Origin: Streptomyces hygroscopicus subsp. hygroscopicus
GTDB lineage: Bacteria; Actinomycetota; Actinomycetes; Streptomycetales; Streptomycetaceae
Length of the DNA stretch: 64,000 bases
Reading direction: 5' to 3'
NCBI RefSeq assembly: GCF_001553455.1
Contig: NZ_BBOX01000042.1
Coordinates: 1-64,000 of the forward strand
Of the stretch, positions 50,159-60,000 are shown in pieces. A program made the position numbers and the translations under genes. The notes below the pieces were generated by a model that saw nothing but the letters and a program-made list of their open reading frames with translations, was not told the origin of the DNA and did not search any database. Position 1 is the first letter of the stretch. Every line of letters starts with the position of its first letter.

Positions 50159-51487
50159 TCAGCGCACCAGGCAGGGGCGCTTGTTGTCGAAGGTCCAGCC
50201 CGGAACGAGATAGCGCATGCCGACCGCGTCGTCCCGCGCCCCCAGCGCCTTCTCCCGGTAGAGGGCGTGGGCGGCGAGGAGCCGGTCCCGGTCGAGCGTG
50301 ACCCCCAGCCCGGGGGCGTCCGGGACGGCGATCTCACCGCCGACGATCCGCGGCGGATCGACGGTGAGCCGCTCCAGTCCCTCCTGCCAGATCCAGTGGG
50401 TGTCCAGGGCGTTGTACGCGCCCGGGGCGGCGGCTCCGCAGTGGACCACCATGGCCAGGGAGATGTCGAAGTGGTTGTTGGAGTGACAGCCCCAGGTCAG
50501 CCCCATCTCATGACAGAGCTGGGCCACCCGCACCGACCCCCGCAGGGTCCAGAAGTGGGGGTCGGCCAGCGGGATGGAGACGGACTGCAGCGCCAGCGCG
50601 TGGGTCAGCTGACGCCAGTCCGTGGCGATCATGTTGGTGGCCGTGGGCAGTCCGGTGGCGCGCCGGAACTCCGCCAGGATCTCCCGGCCCGAGTAGCCGT
50701 CCTCGGCGCCGCACGGGTCCTCGGCGTAGGCGAGCGTGCCGGTCAGCGGCCGGCACAGCTCGATCGCCTCGCGCAGCGACCAGGCGCCGTTGGGGTCGAG
50801 GGTGATACGGGCCTCGGGGAAGCGTTCCTTGAGCGCCCGTACCGCCTTGACCTCCTCGCTCCCCTCCAGCACACCGCCCTTGAGCTTGAAGTCGCGGAAG
50901 CCGTAGAGGTCGTAGGTGGCCTCGGCCTGACGGACGATCGCCTCGGGGGTCAGCGCCTCCTCGTGGCGGATGCGGTACCACTCCGCCTCGGCGCCGGGTT
51001 CGCGGATGTACTCCAGGTCGGTCCGGTCCGGGTCGCCGACGTAGAACAGATAGCCCAGGACCCGTACCGAGTCGCGCTGGCGGCCGTCGCCCAGGAGCGC
51101 CGCGACGGGCACCTCCAGGTGCTGTCCCAGGAGGTCCAGCAGGGCGGACTCGACGGCGGTGACGGCGTGCACGGTGGTGCGCAGGTCGAAGGTCTGGGCG
51201 CCCCGGCCCTGCGCGTCGCGGTCGCCGAACCGCTGCCCGATCTCGCGCAGCACCCGTTTGTAGTCGCCCACCCGCGCGCCGACGACGAGGGACGCGGCGT
51301 CCCGCAGGGTCTGGGTGATCTTCTCCCCACCGGGGACCTCCCCCAGTCCGGTGCGGCCCTCGGAGTCCTCGAGGACGACCACATTGCGGGTGAAGTAGGG
51401 GCCGTGGGCACCGGAGAGGTTCAGCTCCATGCTGTCCCGGCCGGCGACCGGATAGACGGAGAAGGAGGTGACGGTGGGCTGGCTCAT
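50159..51487 (-). CDS. gudD: Glucarate dehydratase
   Basis: A 442-residue enolase-superfamily enzyme of the GlucD group. Typical blocks are [58 protein letters not shown] with the catalytic Kx[40 protein letters not shown] and [20 protein letters not shown] with the catalytic His-Asp pair. It dehydrates D-glucarate to 5-keto-4-deoxyglucarate. ATG 51487 is chosen; the longer frame to 51520 lacks conservation. It follows gntP by 25 bases on the same strand, forming an uptake-plus-catabolism operon. Confidence 0.94.
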   Translation of the reverse strand: MSQPTVTSFSVYPVAGRDSMELNLSGAHGPYFTRNVVVLEDSEGRTGLGEVPGGEKITQTLRDAASLVVGARVGDYKRVLREIGQRFGDRDAQGRGAQTFDLRTTVHAVTAVESALLDLLGQHLEVPVAALLGDGRQRDSVRVLGYLFYVGDPDRTDLEYIREPGAEAEWYRIRHEEALTPEAIVRQAEATYDLYGFRDFKLKGGVLEGSEEVKAVRALKERFPEARITLDPNGAWSLREAIELCRPLTGTLAYAEDPCGAEDGYSGREILAEFRRATGLPTATNMIATDWRQLTHALALQSVSIPLADPHFWTLRGSVRVAQLCHEMGLTWGCHSNNHFDISLAMVVHCGAAAPGAYNALDTHWIWQEGLERLTVDPPRIVGGEIAVPDAPGLGVTLDRDRLLAAHALYREKALGARDDAVGMRYLVPGWTFDNKRPCLVR

Positions 51488-51512
51488 CGTGGCGTCCTTG
51501 GTTGGGAGGCGG

Positions 51513-52850
51513 TCACACATGCAGGGCTTCGAGGGTCCACTCGACGGCCAGGACGCCGCCGAGGCCGAGGACCGCGAGCACGGTGGTGTAGGTGGTCCGC
51601 GCCTTGATGGCGTCGATGACGGAGAGGTTGAAGTACTCCTTGAACATCCAGAAGCCGGGGTCGTTCACATGGCTGAAGGCGATGGATCCGCAGGAGACGG
51701 CGAGGACCATCAGCTCGGGGTGGACTCCGCTGCTCTCCAGCAGCGGCTGGACCACGCCGGCCGCGGTGACCACGGCGACGGTGGCCGATCCGAGCGCCAC
51801 GCGCAGGATGACGGCGATGAGCCAGGCGAGGACGATCGGCGAGATGGGCCAGTCGCTCATCAGGTCCTTGATGTAGTCGGAGATCCCGCCCTCGACCAGG
51901 ACCTCCTTGAAGGCGCCACCGGCCCCGATGACCAGCAGGATCATCGCCATGGCCTGGGCCGCCGAGGTGCAGGAGGCGCTGACCTCGGCCAGGCTCCGGC
52001 CGATCCGCGGGCCGAACGCCCACACCGCCAGCAGCAGGGTCAGCATCAGGGCGACCGGCGCGGAGCCGATGAAGGTGATGAAGCGCAGTGCGGGGCCGGA
52101 GCCGGACACGGCCATGTCGGTCACCGCGGCGCCGGCGATCAGCACCACCGGGACCAGAGCCACCGACAGCGACCAGCCGAGGCCCGGCATCTCCTCCTCG
52201 GTGAAGGTGCGCTCGGTGACCAGGCCCCCCGGGATCTCGGGGTCCATCCGGCGGACGAACGACAGGCGCGGCCACACCAGGGCGATCAGCGCACCGGCCG
52301 GAACGGCGATGAACAGCCCGTAGAACAGGGTCAGGCCGACGGAGGCGTGGAAGGTGGCGGCCACCGCGGTGGGCCCGGGGTGGGGCGGCAGGAAGCTGTG
52401 CATGGTGGACAGCGCGATCGACATCGGAAGCCCGACCCACAGCAGGTTCTTCCGGGTGACCCGGACGATGGTGAACGCCACCGGCACGATGATGACGAAG
52501 GCGACCTCGTAGAACATGGTCACGCCGATGAGCATGGCGGTGACCACCATCGCCACCTGGACCCAGCGCAGTCCGAAGGTGTCGATGAGGGTGGTGGCTA
52601 TGCGCTGGGCGGCGCCGGCGTCGCCCATGACCCGGCCGACCATGGCGCCCAGACCGACGACGAGCAAGGTGTCGCCGATCTGACCCCCGACGCCCTCTCC
52701 GAGGACATCGGGGATCTTCTCCATCCCGACCCCCCGCACCAGCGCGACGCCGACGGCCACCAGAAGCAGGGCGATGAAGCCGTTGAGCTTCAGCTTGGTC
52801 ATGAGGAACAGCAGGATCACCACGCTGATTCCGACGACGACTAGAGGCAT
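51513..52850 (-). CDS. gntP: Gluconate/sugar-acid:H+ symporter (GntP family)
   Basis: A 445-residue permease with about 12-14 membrane segments. GntP family features are [20 protein letters not shown] near the start, [59 protein letters not shown] and [20 protein letters not shown]. Family members take up gluconate and related sugar acids. Coupled with gudD, glucarate or galactarate is the likely substrate here. The ATG follows AAAGGGGAACTGAG. Palindromes with TGCATGCACT lie about 75-100 bases upstream. Confidence 0.93.
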   Translation of the reverse strand: MPLVVVGISVVILLFLMTKLKLNGFIALLLVAVGVALVRGVGMEKIPDVLGEGVGGQIGDTLLVVGLGAMVGRVMGDAGAAQRIATTLIDTFGLRWVQVAMVVTAMLIGVTMFYEVAFVIIVPVAFTIVRVTRKNLLWVGLPMSIALSTMHSFLPPHPGPTAVAATFHASVGLTLFYGLFIAVPAGALIALVWPRLSFVRRMDPEIPGGLVTERTFTEEEMPGLGWSLSVALVPVVLIAGAAVTDMAVSGSGPALRFITFIGSAPVALMLTLLLAVWAFGPRIGRSLAEVSASCTSAAQAMAMILLVIGAGGAFKEVLVEGGISDYIKDLMSDWPISPIVLAWLIAVILRVALGSATVAVVTAAGVVQPLLESSGVHPELMVLAVSCGSIAFSHVNDPGFWMFKEYFNLSVIDAIKARTTYTTVLAVLGLGGVLAVEWTLEALHV

Positions 52851-52924
52851 GTCTCAGTTCCCCTTTGAACTGCGGCCGGCGAGCTGGGAGCTCGTACGGA
52901 TCGCCAGACTGGCCAAGGAGTCCA

Positions 52925-52949
52925 CATGCATGCACTCCGTCCATATATG
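52925..52949. promoter_or_regulatory. Paired palindromes upstream of gntP
   Basis: CATGCATG (52925-52932) and CATATATG (52942-52949) are perfect eight-base palindromes 17 bases apart, in an otherwise GC-rich gap. The plus strand reads TGCATGCACT at 52927, the same ten bases found before the gntR gene at 26668. Confidence 0.48.
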
Positions 52950-53031
52950 CAGATGGAGGTTAGAGGCGTGAACACCACGGGTCAATGGATGTGACCTGTG
53001 GATTCGCGAATGGCCGAGGACGGAACCGGAC

Positions 53032-54210
53032 TTACCGTATGCCGAACTCGGCCTCCGCACGCGTCCAGGCACGGGCCTGCTCGCTGAGGGTGATGCCGAG
53101 ACCGGGCCGCGCGGACACCCGCATCCGCCCGTCGCGGATCTCCAGCCGCTCGTTGAACAGCGGCTCCAGCCAGTCGAAATGCTCCACCCACGGCTCGTAC
53201 GGATAGGCGGCCGCGAGATGGAGGTGGATCTCCATCGCGAAGTGCGGGGCGAGCTGCAGATGCTGCTGCTCGGCGAGGGTGGCCAGCTTGAGGAACTGGG
53301 TGATGCCACCGATGCGCGGTGCATCGGGCTGAACGATGTCCGCGGCGTTGTGGCGTATCAGCTCCCAGTGTTCGGCGACGCTGGCCAGCATCTCCCCCGT
53401 GGCCACGGGGGTGTCCAGCGAGGCGGCGAGCGCCGCGTGGCCCGGTGCGTCATAGGCGTCCAGCGGCTCCTCGATCCAGACCAGGCCGAACTCCTCCAAG
53501 GCGCGCCCCATGCGCTGTGCGGTGGGCCGGTCCCACTGCTGGTTGGCGTCGACCATGAGCGGCACCTCGTCGCCCAGGTGCTCGCGCACGGCGGTCAGCC
53601 GGCGCAGGTCCTCCTTGCCGTCCGGCTGGCCCACCTTGATCTTGATGCCGCCGATCCCGCTGGCCAGGGAGGCCGTCGCGTTCTCCAGCAGCTGCTCGGT
53701 CGGCGTGTGCAGAAAGCCGCCCGAGGTGTTGTAACAGCGCACGGTGTCGCGGTGCGCGCCCAGCAGCTTGGCCAGCGGCAGCCCGGCCCGCTTGGCCTTG
53801 AGGTCCCACAGGGCGATGTCGAAGGCCGCCACCGCCTGGGTGGACAGCCCGCTGCGGCCCACCGAGGCCCCGGCCCACACCAGTTTGGTCCAGATCTTGC
53901 CGATGTCACTGGGGTCCTCGCCCAGGAGGGCGGGCGCGATCTCCTGGGCGTGGGCGAACTGTCCGGGCCCTCCCGCGCGCTTGGAGTAGCTGAAGCCGAT
54001 GCCCTGATGGCCCTCCTCGGTGGCGAGTTCGACGAAGAGGAAGACCACCTCCGTCATAGGCTTCTGGCGCCCGGTGAGAACCTTGGCGTCGCTGATGGGA
54101 GTGGCCAGCGGGAGGACGACCGAGGACACCCGGATCCAGGAGACCCGGTCCAGGGTCGCCTCACCCGCCTGCTGTGCGACGTGCGTTGCCGTTTGCGATG
54201 TGGTCACCAC
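53032..54210 (-). CDS. L-talarate/galactarate dehydratase
   Basis: A 392-residue enolase-superfamily enzyme of the mandelate-racemase group matching TalrD/GalrD: ISDAKVLTGRQKPMTEVVFL and EEGHQGIGFSYSKRAGG mark the capping domain. The barrel has GGIKIKVGQPDGKEDLRRL with the KxK catalytic lysines, VPLMVDANQQWDRPTAQRMG, FGLVWIEEPLDAYDAPG, PVATGEMLASVAEH and LQLAPHFAMEIHLHLAAAYP with the catalytic His. It dehydrates galactarate or L-talarate to 5-keto-4-deoxyglucarate, the same product as GudD, so the two feed one route. Start GTG 54210 (or 54207) is uncertain. Divergent from a LysR gene. Confidence 0.87.
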   Translation of the reverse strand: MVTTSQTATHVAQQAGEATLDRVSWIRVSSVVLPLATPISDAKVLTGRQKPMTEVVFLFVELATEEGHQGIGFSYSKRAGGPGQFAHAQEIAPALLGEDPSDIGKIWTKLVWAGASVGRSGLSTQAVAAFDIALWDLKAKRAGLPLAKLLGAHRDTVRCYNTSGGFLHTPTEQLLENATASLASGIGGIKIKVGQPDGKEDLRRLTAVREHLGDEVPLMVDANQQWDRPTAQRMGRALEEFGLVWIEEPLDAYDAPGHAALAASLDTPVATGEMLASVAEHWELIRHNAADIVQPDAPRIGGITQFLKLATLAEQQHLQLAPHFAMEIHLHLAAAYPYEPWVEHFDWLEPLFNERLEIRDGRMRVSARPGLGITLSEQARAWTRAEAEFGIR

Positions 54211-54309
54211 GTGTTGTCCCTGTGTGTGGGGCCCGATGTGCGGGGCGAGTGGATGCCGCCGGATCCGCCCCGGGGCGGCCGACGGACTCCTGTGCAAGCT
54301 AAGGTCGCC

Positions 54310-54324
54310 AGACGATCTACGTCT
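54310..54324. promoter_or_regulatory. Inverted repeat between lysR and the dehydratase
   Basis: AGACG-ATCTA-CGTCT is a perfect interrupted palindrome in the 153-base divergent gap, about 40 bases before the LysR start. It is a candidate LysR operator; the classic T-N11-A core is not obvious. Confidence 0.42.
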
Positions 54325-54363
54325 AACTCAAAATTGGCATGCGTTGATACCGGGGGAGCATCG

Positions 54364-55266
54364 TTGTTCACGCTCATGCAACTCACCAGCTTTGTGACGG
54401 TCGCCGAGGAGCTGCACTTCACCCGGGCCGCGGAGCGGCTGAAGATGACCCAGCCGCCGCTGAGCCGCCAGATCCAGCTGCTGGAGACCGAACTGCGGGT
54501 CCAGCTGCTGGAGCGCACCAACCGCTCGGTGCGGCTCACCCCCGCCGGACGCGCCTTCCTCACCGAGGCCCGCCGCATCCTGCGCCAGTCCGAACACGCG
54601 GTCCTCGCCGCCCGGCAGGTGGCGACGGGCGAGGCGGGCAGCATCGCCATCGGCTTCACGGCGGCCAGCGCCCACTCCGTACTCGGCACCCTCCTGGAGG
54701 TCGCCCGAACCGCCATGCCGGGCGCGGCGATCACCCTGCGCGAGATGGTCACCCGGGACCAGCTGGCGGCCATCGCCGAGAAGAGCCTGGACCTGGGCCT
54801 GGGCCGGCCCTCGGTCACCGGCCCCGACCTCCGGTCCCGCCCGGCGGCCCGGGAGCGGCTGCTCGCCGCCCTGCCCACGGGGCATCCGCTGGCGGCGGGC
54901 GACGAGCCGCTGAAGGTGGCCGACTTCGAGGGGCAGGACCTGCTGATGTACTCGCCCATCGAGGCGCGCTACTTCAACGAGCTGCTCATCAGCATCTTCC
55001 GCGCCGCCCATGTCACCCCGGTCTTCTCCCAGTACCTGAGCCAGGTCCACAGCATCCTGGCGCTGGTCAACGGCGGCTGGGGGATGGCCCTGGTCCCCGA
55101 GACCGCCACCCGGCTGCGCTACCCGCGCATCGCCTTCAAACCGGTGGAACTGACCACCCCGCAGCCGGTGGAACTCAACCTGGTGTGGCGCGAGGACAAC
55201 GACAACCCGGCCCTGCACGCCCTGCTCCGCCACGCGGCCGCCCTCCTCCCCGCCCAAGGAGCCTGA
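54364..55266 (+). CDS. LysR family regulator
   Basis: A 300-residue LysR protein. The winged helix-turn-helix is FVTVAEELHFTRAAERLKMT and QPPLSRQIQLLETELRVQLL (residues 10-50). The C-terminal effector domain follows (AIGFTAASAHSVLGTLLEVA onward). TTG 54364 is chosen as start because GGGGGAG lies six bases before it; ATG 54376 would be too far from that site. Divergent from the talarate/galactarate dehydratase, which it probably controls in response to a sugar acid. The MFS gene starts four bases after its stop, so the two are co-transcribed. Confidence 0.9.
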   Translation: MFTLMQLTSFVTVAEELHFTRAAERLKMTQPPLSRQIQLLETELRVQLLERTNRSVRLTPAGRAFLTEARRILRQSEHAVLAARQVATGEAGSIAIGFTAASAHSVLGTLLEVARTAMPGAAITLREMVTRDQLAAIAEKSLDLGLGRPSVTGPDLRSRPAARERLLAALPTGHPLAAGDEPLKVADFEGQDLLMYSPIEARYFNELLISIFRAAHVTPVFSQYLSQVHSILALVNGGWGMALVPETATRLRYPRIAFKPVELTTPQPVELNLVWREDNDNPALHALLRHAAALLPAQGA

Positions 55267-55269
55267 CCC

Positions 55270-56589
55270 ATGCCCGTCACACCCCCCGGTGGCCTGCTGC
55301 GGCGCCACCGCGACTTCCGGCTGCTGTGGTGCGGTGAGACCGCCGGGAAGTACGGTGCGGCCGTCACCCAGGTGACGATGCCGCTGATCGCCGTCTCCAC
55401 ACTCCACGCGGACACCTTCGCGATCGGTCTGCTGAGCGCCGCGGGCTGGGCCCCGTGGCTGGTCATCGGCCTCCCCGCGGGGGCCTGGGTGGACCGGCTG
55501 CCCCGGAGGCCGGTCATGCTGACCGCCGCGGCGGTCTCCCTGGCGCTGTTCGCGGCCGTCCCGGCGGCCGCCCGGGCCGGGCTGCTGAGCATCGGACTGC
55601 TGCTGGCCGTCGCCCTGCTGACGGGCACCGCGGCGGTGTTCTTCCAGACCGCCTACGGCGCCTACCTCCCCGGCCTCCTGGACCCCGCCGACCAGCCCGA
55701 GGGCAACGCCAAACTCCACGGCAGCGCGTCCGCCGCGCAGATCGCCGGCCAGGGCTCCGGCGGTCTGATCGCCCAGCTGGCGGGCGCGGTCAACGGGATG
55801 TTCGTCAACGCCGCGACGTTCCTGGTCTCCCTGCTGTGCCTGACCGGCATCCGCTTCCGCGAACCGCGCCTCCCCCGGGCCGAACGCCCGCCCCGCGCCC
55901 TGGCCGCCGAGGTGGCCGAGGGGCTGCGGCTGATCGCCGGCGACCGGTGGCTGCGCACCCTGACACTCTTCGCCGCCGCCTCCAACCTGGCCCTGATGGG
56001 GTATCAATCGATCCAGGTGGTCTTCCTGGTCCGGACCGTCGGCCTTGCCCCCGGGCTGGTCGGTGGCCTCCTCGCGGCCGTCAGCCTCGGAGGCGTCGCC
56101 GGGGCGCTGTGCGCCCGCCACGTCGCCGGCCGGGTCGGCGACGCCCGGGCCACCCTCCTGTTCGAACTGGGGCTGGCGGTAACCGCCCTGCTCATGCCGA
56201 TGACCACCGACGGCCCCGGGGTCGCGCTCTTCGCGGCGGGCGGTTTCTGCGTCACCGCCGGCGTGGTGGCCGGCAATGTACTCAAGGCCGGCTTCCAGCA
56301 GCGCTACTGCCCACCGCACCTCCTCGGCCGGCTCACCGCCACCTCATCGTTCGTCAGCTACGGCACACTGCCCCTCGGCGCCCTGCTCGGCGGTGCGCTC
56401 GGCACCGCACTGGGCCTCCGCACCGCCATGTGGATCACCACGGCGGGGATTCCGCTCGCCGGGCTGATCCTGTTCTTCTCCCCCATCCGGCACTCCCGGG
56501 ACCTTCCGGCGTCCGCCCCGCCGGGCGGCGGCACACCGCGAGCGGGCCACGACGACGGCCCGGCCCTGCCCGGCCGCCGCCCCCGCTGA
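55270..56589 (+). CDS. MFS transporter (antibiotic-export type)
   Basis: A 439-residue 12-span transporter. Helix 1 to 2: RDFRLLWCGETAGKYGAAVT and LPAGAWVDRLPRRPVMLTAA. Later: FFQTAYGAYLPGLLDPADQP and GFQQRYCPPHLLGRLTATSS. This layout is that of MFS_3/enterobactin-exporter-like proteins, which usually export drugs or secondary metabolites. The start follows AAGGAGCCTGACCC and lies four bases after lysR, implying shared transcription. It is also only 196 bases upstream of the lanthipeptide precursor, whose cluster has no ABC exporter, so it could export that peptide; this is inference. Confidence 0.85.
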   Translation: MPVTPPGGLLRRHRDFRLLWCGETAGKYGAAVTQVTMPLIAVSTLHADTFAIGLLSAAGWAPWLVIGLPAGAWVDRLPRRPVMLTAAAVSLALFAAVPAAARAGLLSIGLLLAVALLTGTAAVFFQTAYGAYLPGLLDPADQPEGNAKLHGSASAAQIAGQGSGGLIAQLAGAVNGMFVNAATFLVSLLCLTGIRFREPRLPRAERPPRALAAEVAEGLRLIAGDRWLRTLTLFAAASNLALMGYQSIQVVFLVRTVGLAPGLVGGLLAAVSLGGVAGALCARHVAGRVGDARATLLFELGLAVTALLMPMTTDGPGVALFAAGGFCVTAGVVAGNVLKAGFQQRYCPPHLLGRLTATSSFVSYGTLPLGALLGGALGTALGLRTAMWITTAGIPLAGLILFFSPIRHSRDLPASAPPGGGTPRAGHDDGPALPGRRPR

Positions 56590-56625
56590 GCACACCGCGG
56601 TCGAGGTGGCGGGGTTGTCATGACC

Positions 56626-56631
56626 TTGACA
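56626..56631 (+). promoter_or_regulatory. Putative -35 element of the lan operon
   Basis: A consensus TTGACA lies 155 bases upstream of lanA in the only non-coding gap before the cluster. A matching -10 is unclear (TAGACA at 56652 would be 20 bases away). Confidence 0.35.
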
Positions 56632-56785
56632 TATCTCACTGGTGTTGCCCCTAGACAGGGCGGTTGGCATTGGACCATCCCTCAGATGTCCCCAGAGACT
56701 GACAAAGCTGTGTGTCATTCCGGGAGAAGGTGTTGGATCGTTCCTCGGGCGCAGCTCCATGTACCCCAACCCGAAAGGAGTCGCT

Positions 56786-56968
56786 ATGACGACGCGTGTT
56801 GAAGGCCAGGCCGCCATGGATTCCGCGAACGCGGACTTCGACCTGGACATCCGCTCCAGCCTGCGTGACCTGGAGGATGGCAAGGCAGTGACCGCGGTGA
56901 AGAGCGTCTCGATCCCCCATGGCCCCTGGACCAGCTCGTGCCTCTGCTCGGTGATCGCGGGCTGCTGA
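56786..56968 (+). CDS. lanA: Class I lanthipeptide precursor
   Basis: A 60-residue precursor directly before lanB and lanC. The leader carries FDLDIR (residues 18-23), the FNLD-type motif bound by LanB. The probable core is the C-terminal ~21 residues, ending PWTSSCLCSVIAGC. It has three cysteines (52, 54, 60) and Ser40, Ser42, Thr49, Ser50, Ser51 and Ser55 as dehydration sites. Ser55 to Cys60 is a natural ring; the CLC pair is unusual because two rings would close only one residue apart. No GG or PQ protease motif is obvious. The ATG follows AAAGGAG. Confidence 0.9.
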   Translation: MTTRVEGQAAMDSANADFDLDIRSSLRDLEDGKAVTAVKSVSIPHGPWTSSCLCSVIAGC

Positions 56969-56998
56969 TGTCCGGCATCAGCTCCTGATTCCACCAAG

Positions 56999-57046
56999 GG
57001 CGCAGGGCCGGTCCGAAACCTCTGAGCCTCGTACCGGCCCTGTGCC
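56999..57046 (+). terminator. Stem-loop between lanA and lanB
   Basis: A 14-base stem (56999-57012 with 57033-57046) with a single G-U pair and a 20-base loop fills the 98-base gap. There is no U-run. This position suits a partial terminator that yields more precursor than enzyme mRNA, or a processing site. Confidence 0.68.
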
Positions 57047-57066
57047 ACCTCCTCCAGAGGGGAAGA

Positions 57067-60000
57067 ATGGCCGTGTCATCGTCCGGCGACACCATTTCGT
57101 TCCGTGCCGTGGAAGTCGGCATGCTCCGCATGCCGTCGCTGCCGCACACCATGGTCGAGAAGACCGTCGCGGCGGACGCGGAATTCGATTCGCGGGACAG
57201 AGCACAGGTCGAGCAGTACATCGCCGCGCTCACCGCCGACGAGCGGGTCCGCGAGGCACTGGCGATCTCCAGCCCCTCGCTCGACCACGCGTTGCACACC
57301 CTGTTCAGCGGGGCGCCGATGAAGCCGGCCGCCCTGCGCAAACTGGTGCTGGGGGCGACGCGCTACGTCCTGCGTGCGGCCGGCCGCCCCACTCCGTTCG
57401 GACTGATGGCCGGTGTCGCGCCGGTCGCCTTCGCGGACGGCTGCCGGGCGCGGGTGGGTGACGCCCATCGTGGCGCGGTACGGCCGGACGGCGGCTGGCT
57501 GCTCGGGCTGATCCGGCCGTGGGAGAGCGAACCGGCGCTGCTGCGCAAGCTGCGCGTGGTCACCAACGGCCTGGCGTTCCGGCGCGGACATCGCTGGGTG
57601 CTGCCGTTCGCCCCCGCCCCGGACGAGGGCGATACGCCGACGTCCCGCACCGAGGAGGTCTCCGTACGCGACACTCCCGCGGTCGGGCTGGCACTGGAGT
57701 GCGCCGGGCGGCCCACCGTTGCCGGTGAGATCGCCGAGCGGTTGATGACGGCGTACCCGGCGGTCGGGAGAGAGATCGTGGAGGGGCTGCTCATCGGCCT
57801 CGTACAGCAGGGTTTCCTGCTCACCGAGCTGCGCCCGCCGCTGACCCGCACCGACCCGCTGTCCTATCTGCGGGACGTGCTGACGTCCGCCGGGGAGAGC
57901 GAGAAGGCCGACACCGTCGCCCGGGTGGCGAAGCTGACGGCGGACTGTGCGGCCGAACCGCTCGGCGCGGGCGTGTCCCGCTGGCAGGCCGCGATCGGGG
58001 AGTTGCGGTCGCTGTACCGGCACGACCGGCCGCTCCAGGTCGATCTGCGGATGGACGCCGACGTCGTGCTGCCGCGGGAGGTGCTGCGGGAAGCGGAGCG
58101 CGCCGCGACGGCACTGTGGCGGGCGTCCGCCAAGAACGAGTCGGTACGGCACCTGACCGAGTACCACGGGGCGTTCGTGGAGCGGTACGGCACGGGGCAG
58201 GCGGTGCCGCTCATGGAGGTGCTGGACCCGCACACCGGCCTGGGCACCCCGGCCGGATACGAACACCCCACCAGCGAACGGCAGTTGCCGACCGATGACG
58301 CCGGCCGGAACCCGGACCGCGACGCGGTGCTGACGGAGTGGGCGCTGTCCGCGATGGCCACGGGACAGCGGGAGATCGTCCTGGACGACGCCGCGCTGGA
58401 GCGGCTGTCCGGCACGGTGCGGCGGATACCGCCGGTCGCGGCGGAGCTGTGTGCCCACCTGACCGCACCGTCCACCGCGGATCTCGAACGTGGGGAGTTC
58501 TCTCTCGTCCTGTCGCAGACGACCGGATCGGTCACGCCCGGCGGGATGTTCGGCCGGTTCGCCTATCTGCTCGACGACCCCGAGCCGGTGGCCCAGCTGG
58601 CGCGGGATGCCGCCGCGTCGGCGTGCCGTCCGCAGGCCGAGCCGGTGCTGCTGGACTTCCAGCCGATGTCGGGCGGGGCCGCGAACGTGGCCCGGGTGCC
58701 CGCGTTCTGGGACCGGCGGCTGACGGTCGGCTGTTTCCCCGACGCGCCACCCGGTGCGACCGTGCGAGGCGTCGCCGACGTGGCCCTGGCCGCCGACGAG
58801 GAGCGTCTGTACGTGGTGGACACGGCCACCGGCCGGGAGATCGTGCCGCAGTCCGCCACCGTGCTGAACTTCGCCCTGGCACCGGCGGCCGCACGGCTGC
58901 TGCGCGAGATCCCGGCGATGGGCCGGCCGGTGTGGTCGGTGTGGTCGTGGGGTGCGCTGGACAACGCCCCCTGTCTGCCCAGGGTCCGCTACGGCCGCAC
59001 GGTCCTGGCCGCCGCGCGATGGCGGCTGTCCGACCCCACGCTGACCGACGCGACCGCCACCGACGAGGAGTGGGGCCGGGCGCTGGACGCGTGGCGTGCC
59101 CGCTGGAACGTCCCCCGGCGGGTGAGCGTGGGGTTCGGCGACCGCCGGGTGGTGCTCGACCTCTCCGCGCCGCTGCACCGGGCGCTGCTCCGGCGCGATC
59201 TGACGCGGGGTGGCGAACTGGCGGTGCACGAGACACCCGAGGCCGGCGGACACGGCGAGAACTGGCTGTGCGACAGCCGCGGCGACGCATACCGCAGCGA
59301 AGTGATCATCCCCGTCCTGCCCGGCCACCCGGCCGACGCCACGGCGCGTACGGGCACCGCCGAGGAGACGGTGCCCCGCCCGGCGAGCCGCACCCCGGGC
59401 ACCGTGCCGGTGCGGCCCGTCGGCAAGGACGACCGCCGTCACCGCTCCTGGTTCTACGGCAAGCTCTACACCGCCACCGCCCAGCAGGATGAGGTGCTGG
59501 TCGACCATCTGCCGCGGCTGCTCGCGGCCCTGCCGGGCGACGGCGGCCGGTGGTTCTTCATCCGCTACGCCGACCCCGAGCCGCATCTGCGGCTGCGGTT
59601 CCACGGCGACCGGGACGCGGTGTGGTCGCGGATCGCCCCGACCGTCCTGGACTGGGCCGACGATCTGCACGGGCAGCGGCTGGCCGGGCGCATGGTCGTG
59701 GACACCTACGAGCCCGAGACCGTCCGCTACGGCGGTCCGGAGGTCCTCGACGCGGCGGAGCGGTTCTTCCATCGGGACAGCGTCACCGTCATCGAGCAGT
59801 TGACCCGCGTGGCCTCCGGGGCCGACACCGCTCCGGTCGGCGTCCTCGCCGCCGCCCACTACGTGGACCTGGTGCGACAGGTCCACGGGGAGGAGTGGCC
59901 CGACTGGTTCCTCGCCATGCCACGAGACGACGAGCACCACCCCTTCTTCCGTACGCACCGGTCGACGGCGCTCGGCCTCCTCGCCCCGGGGGCACTCGAC

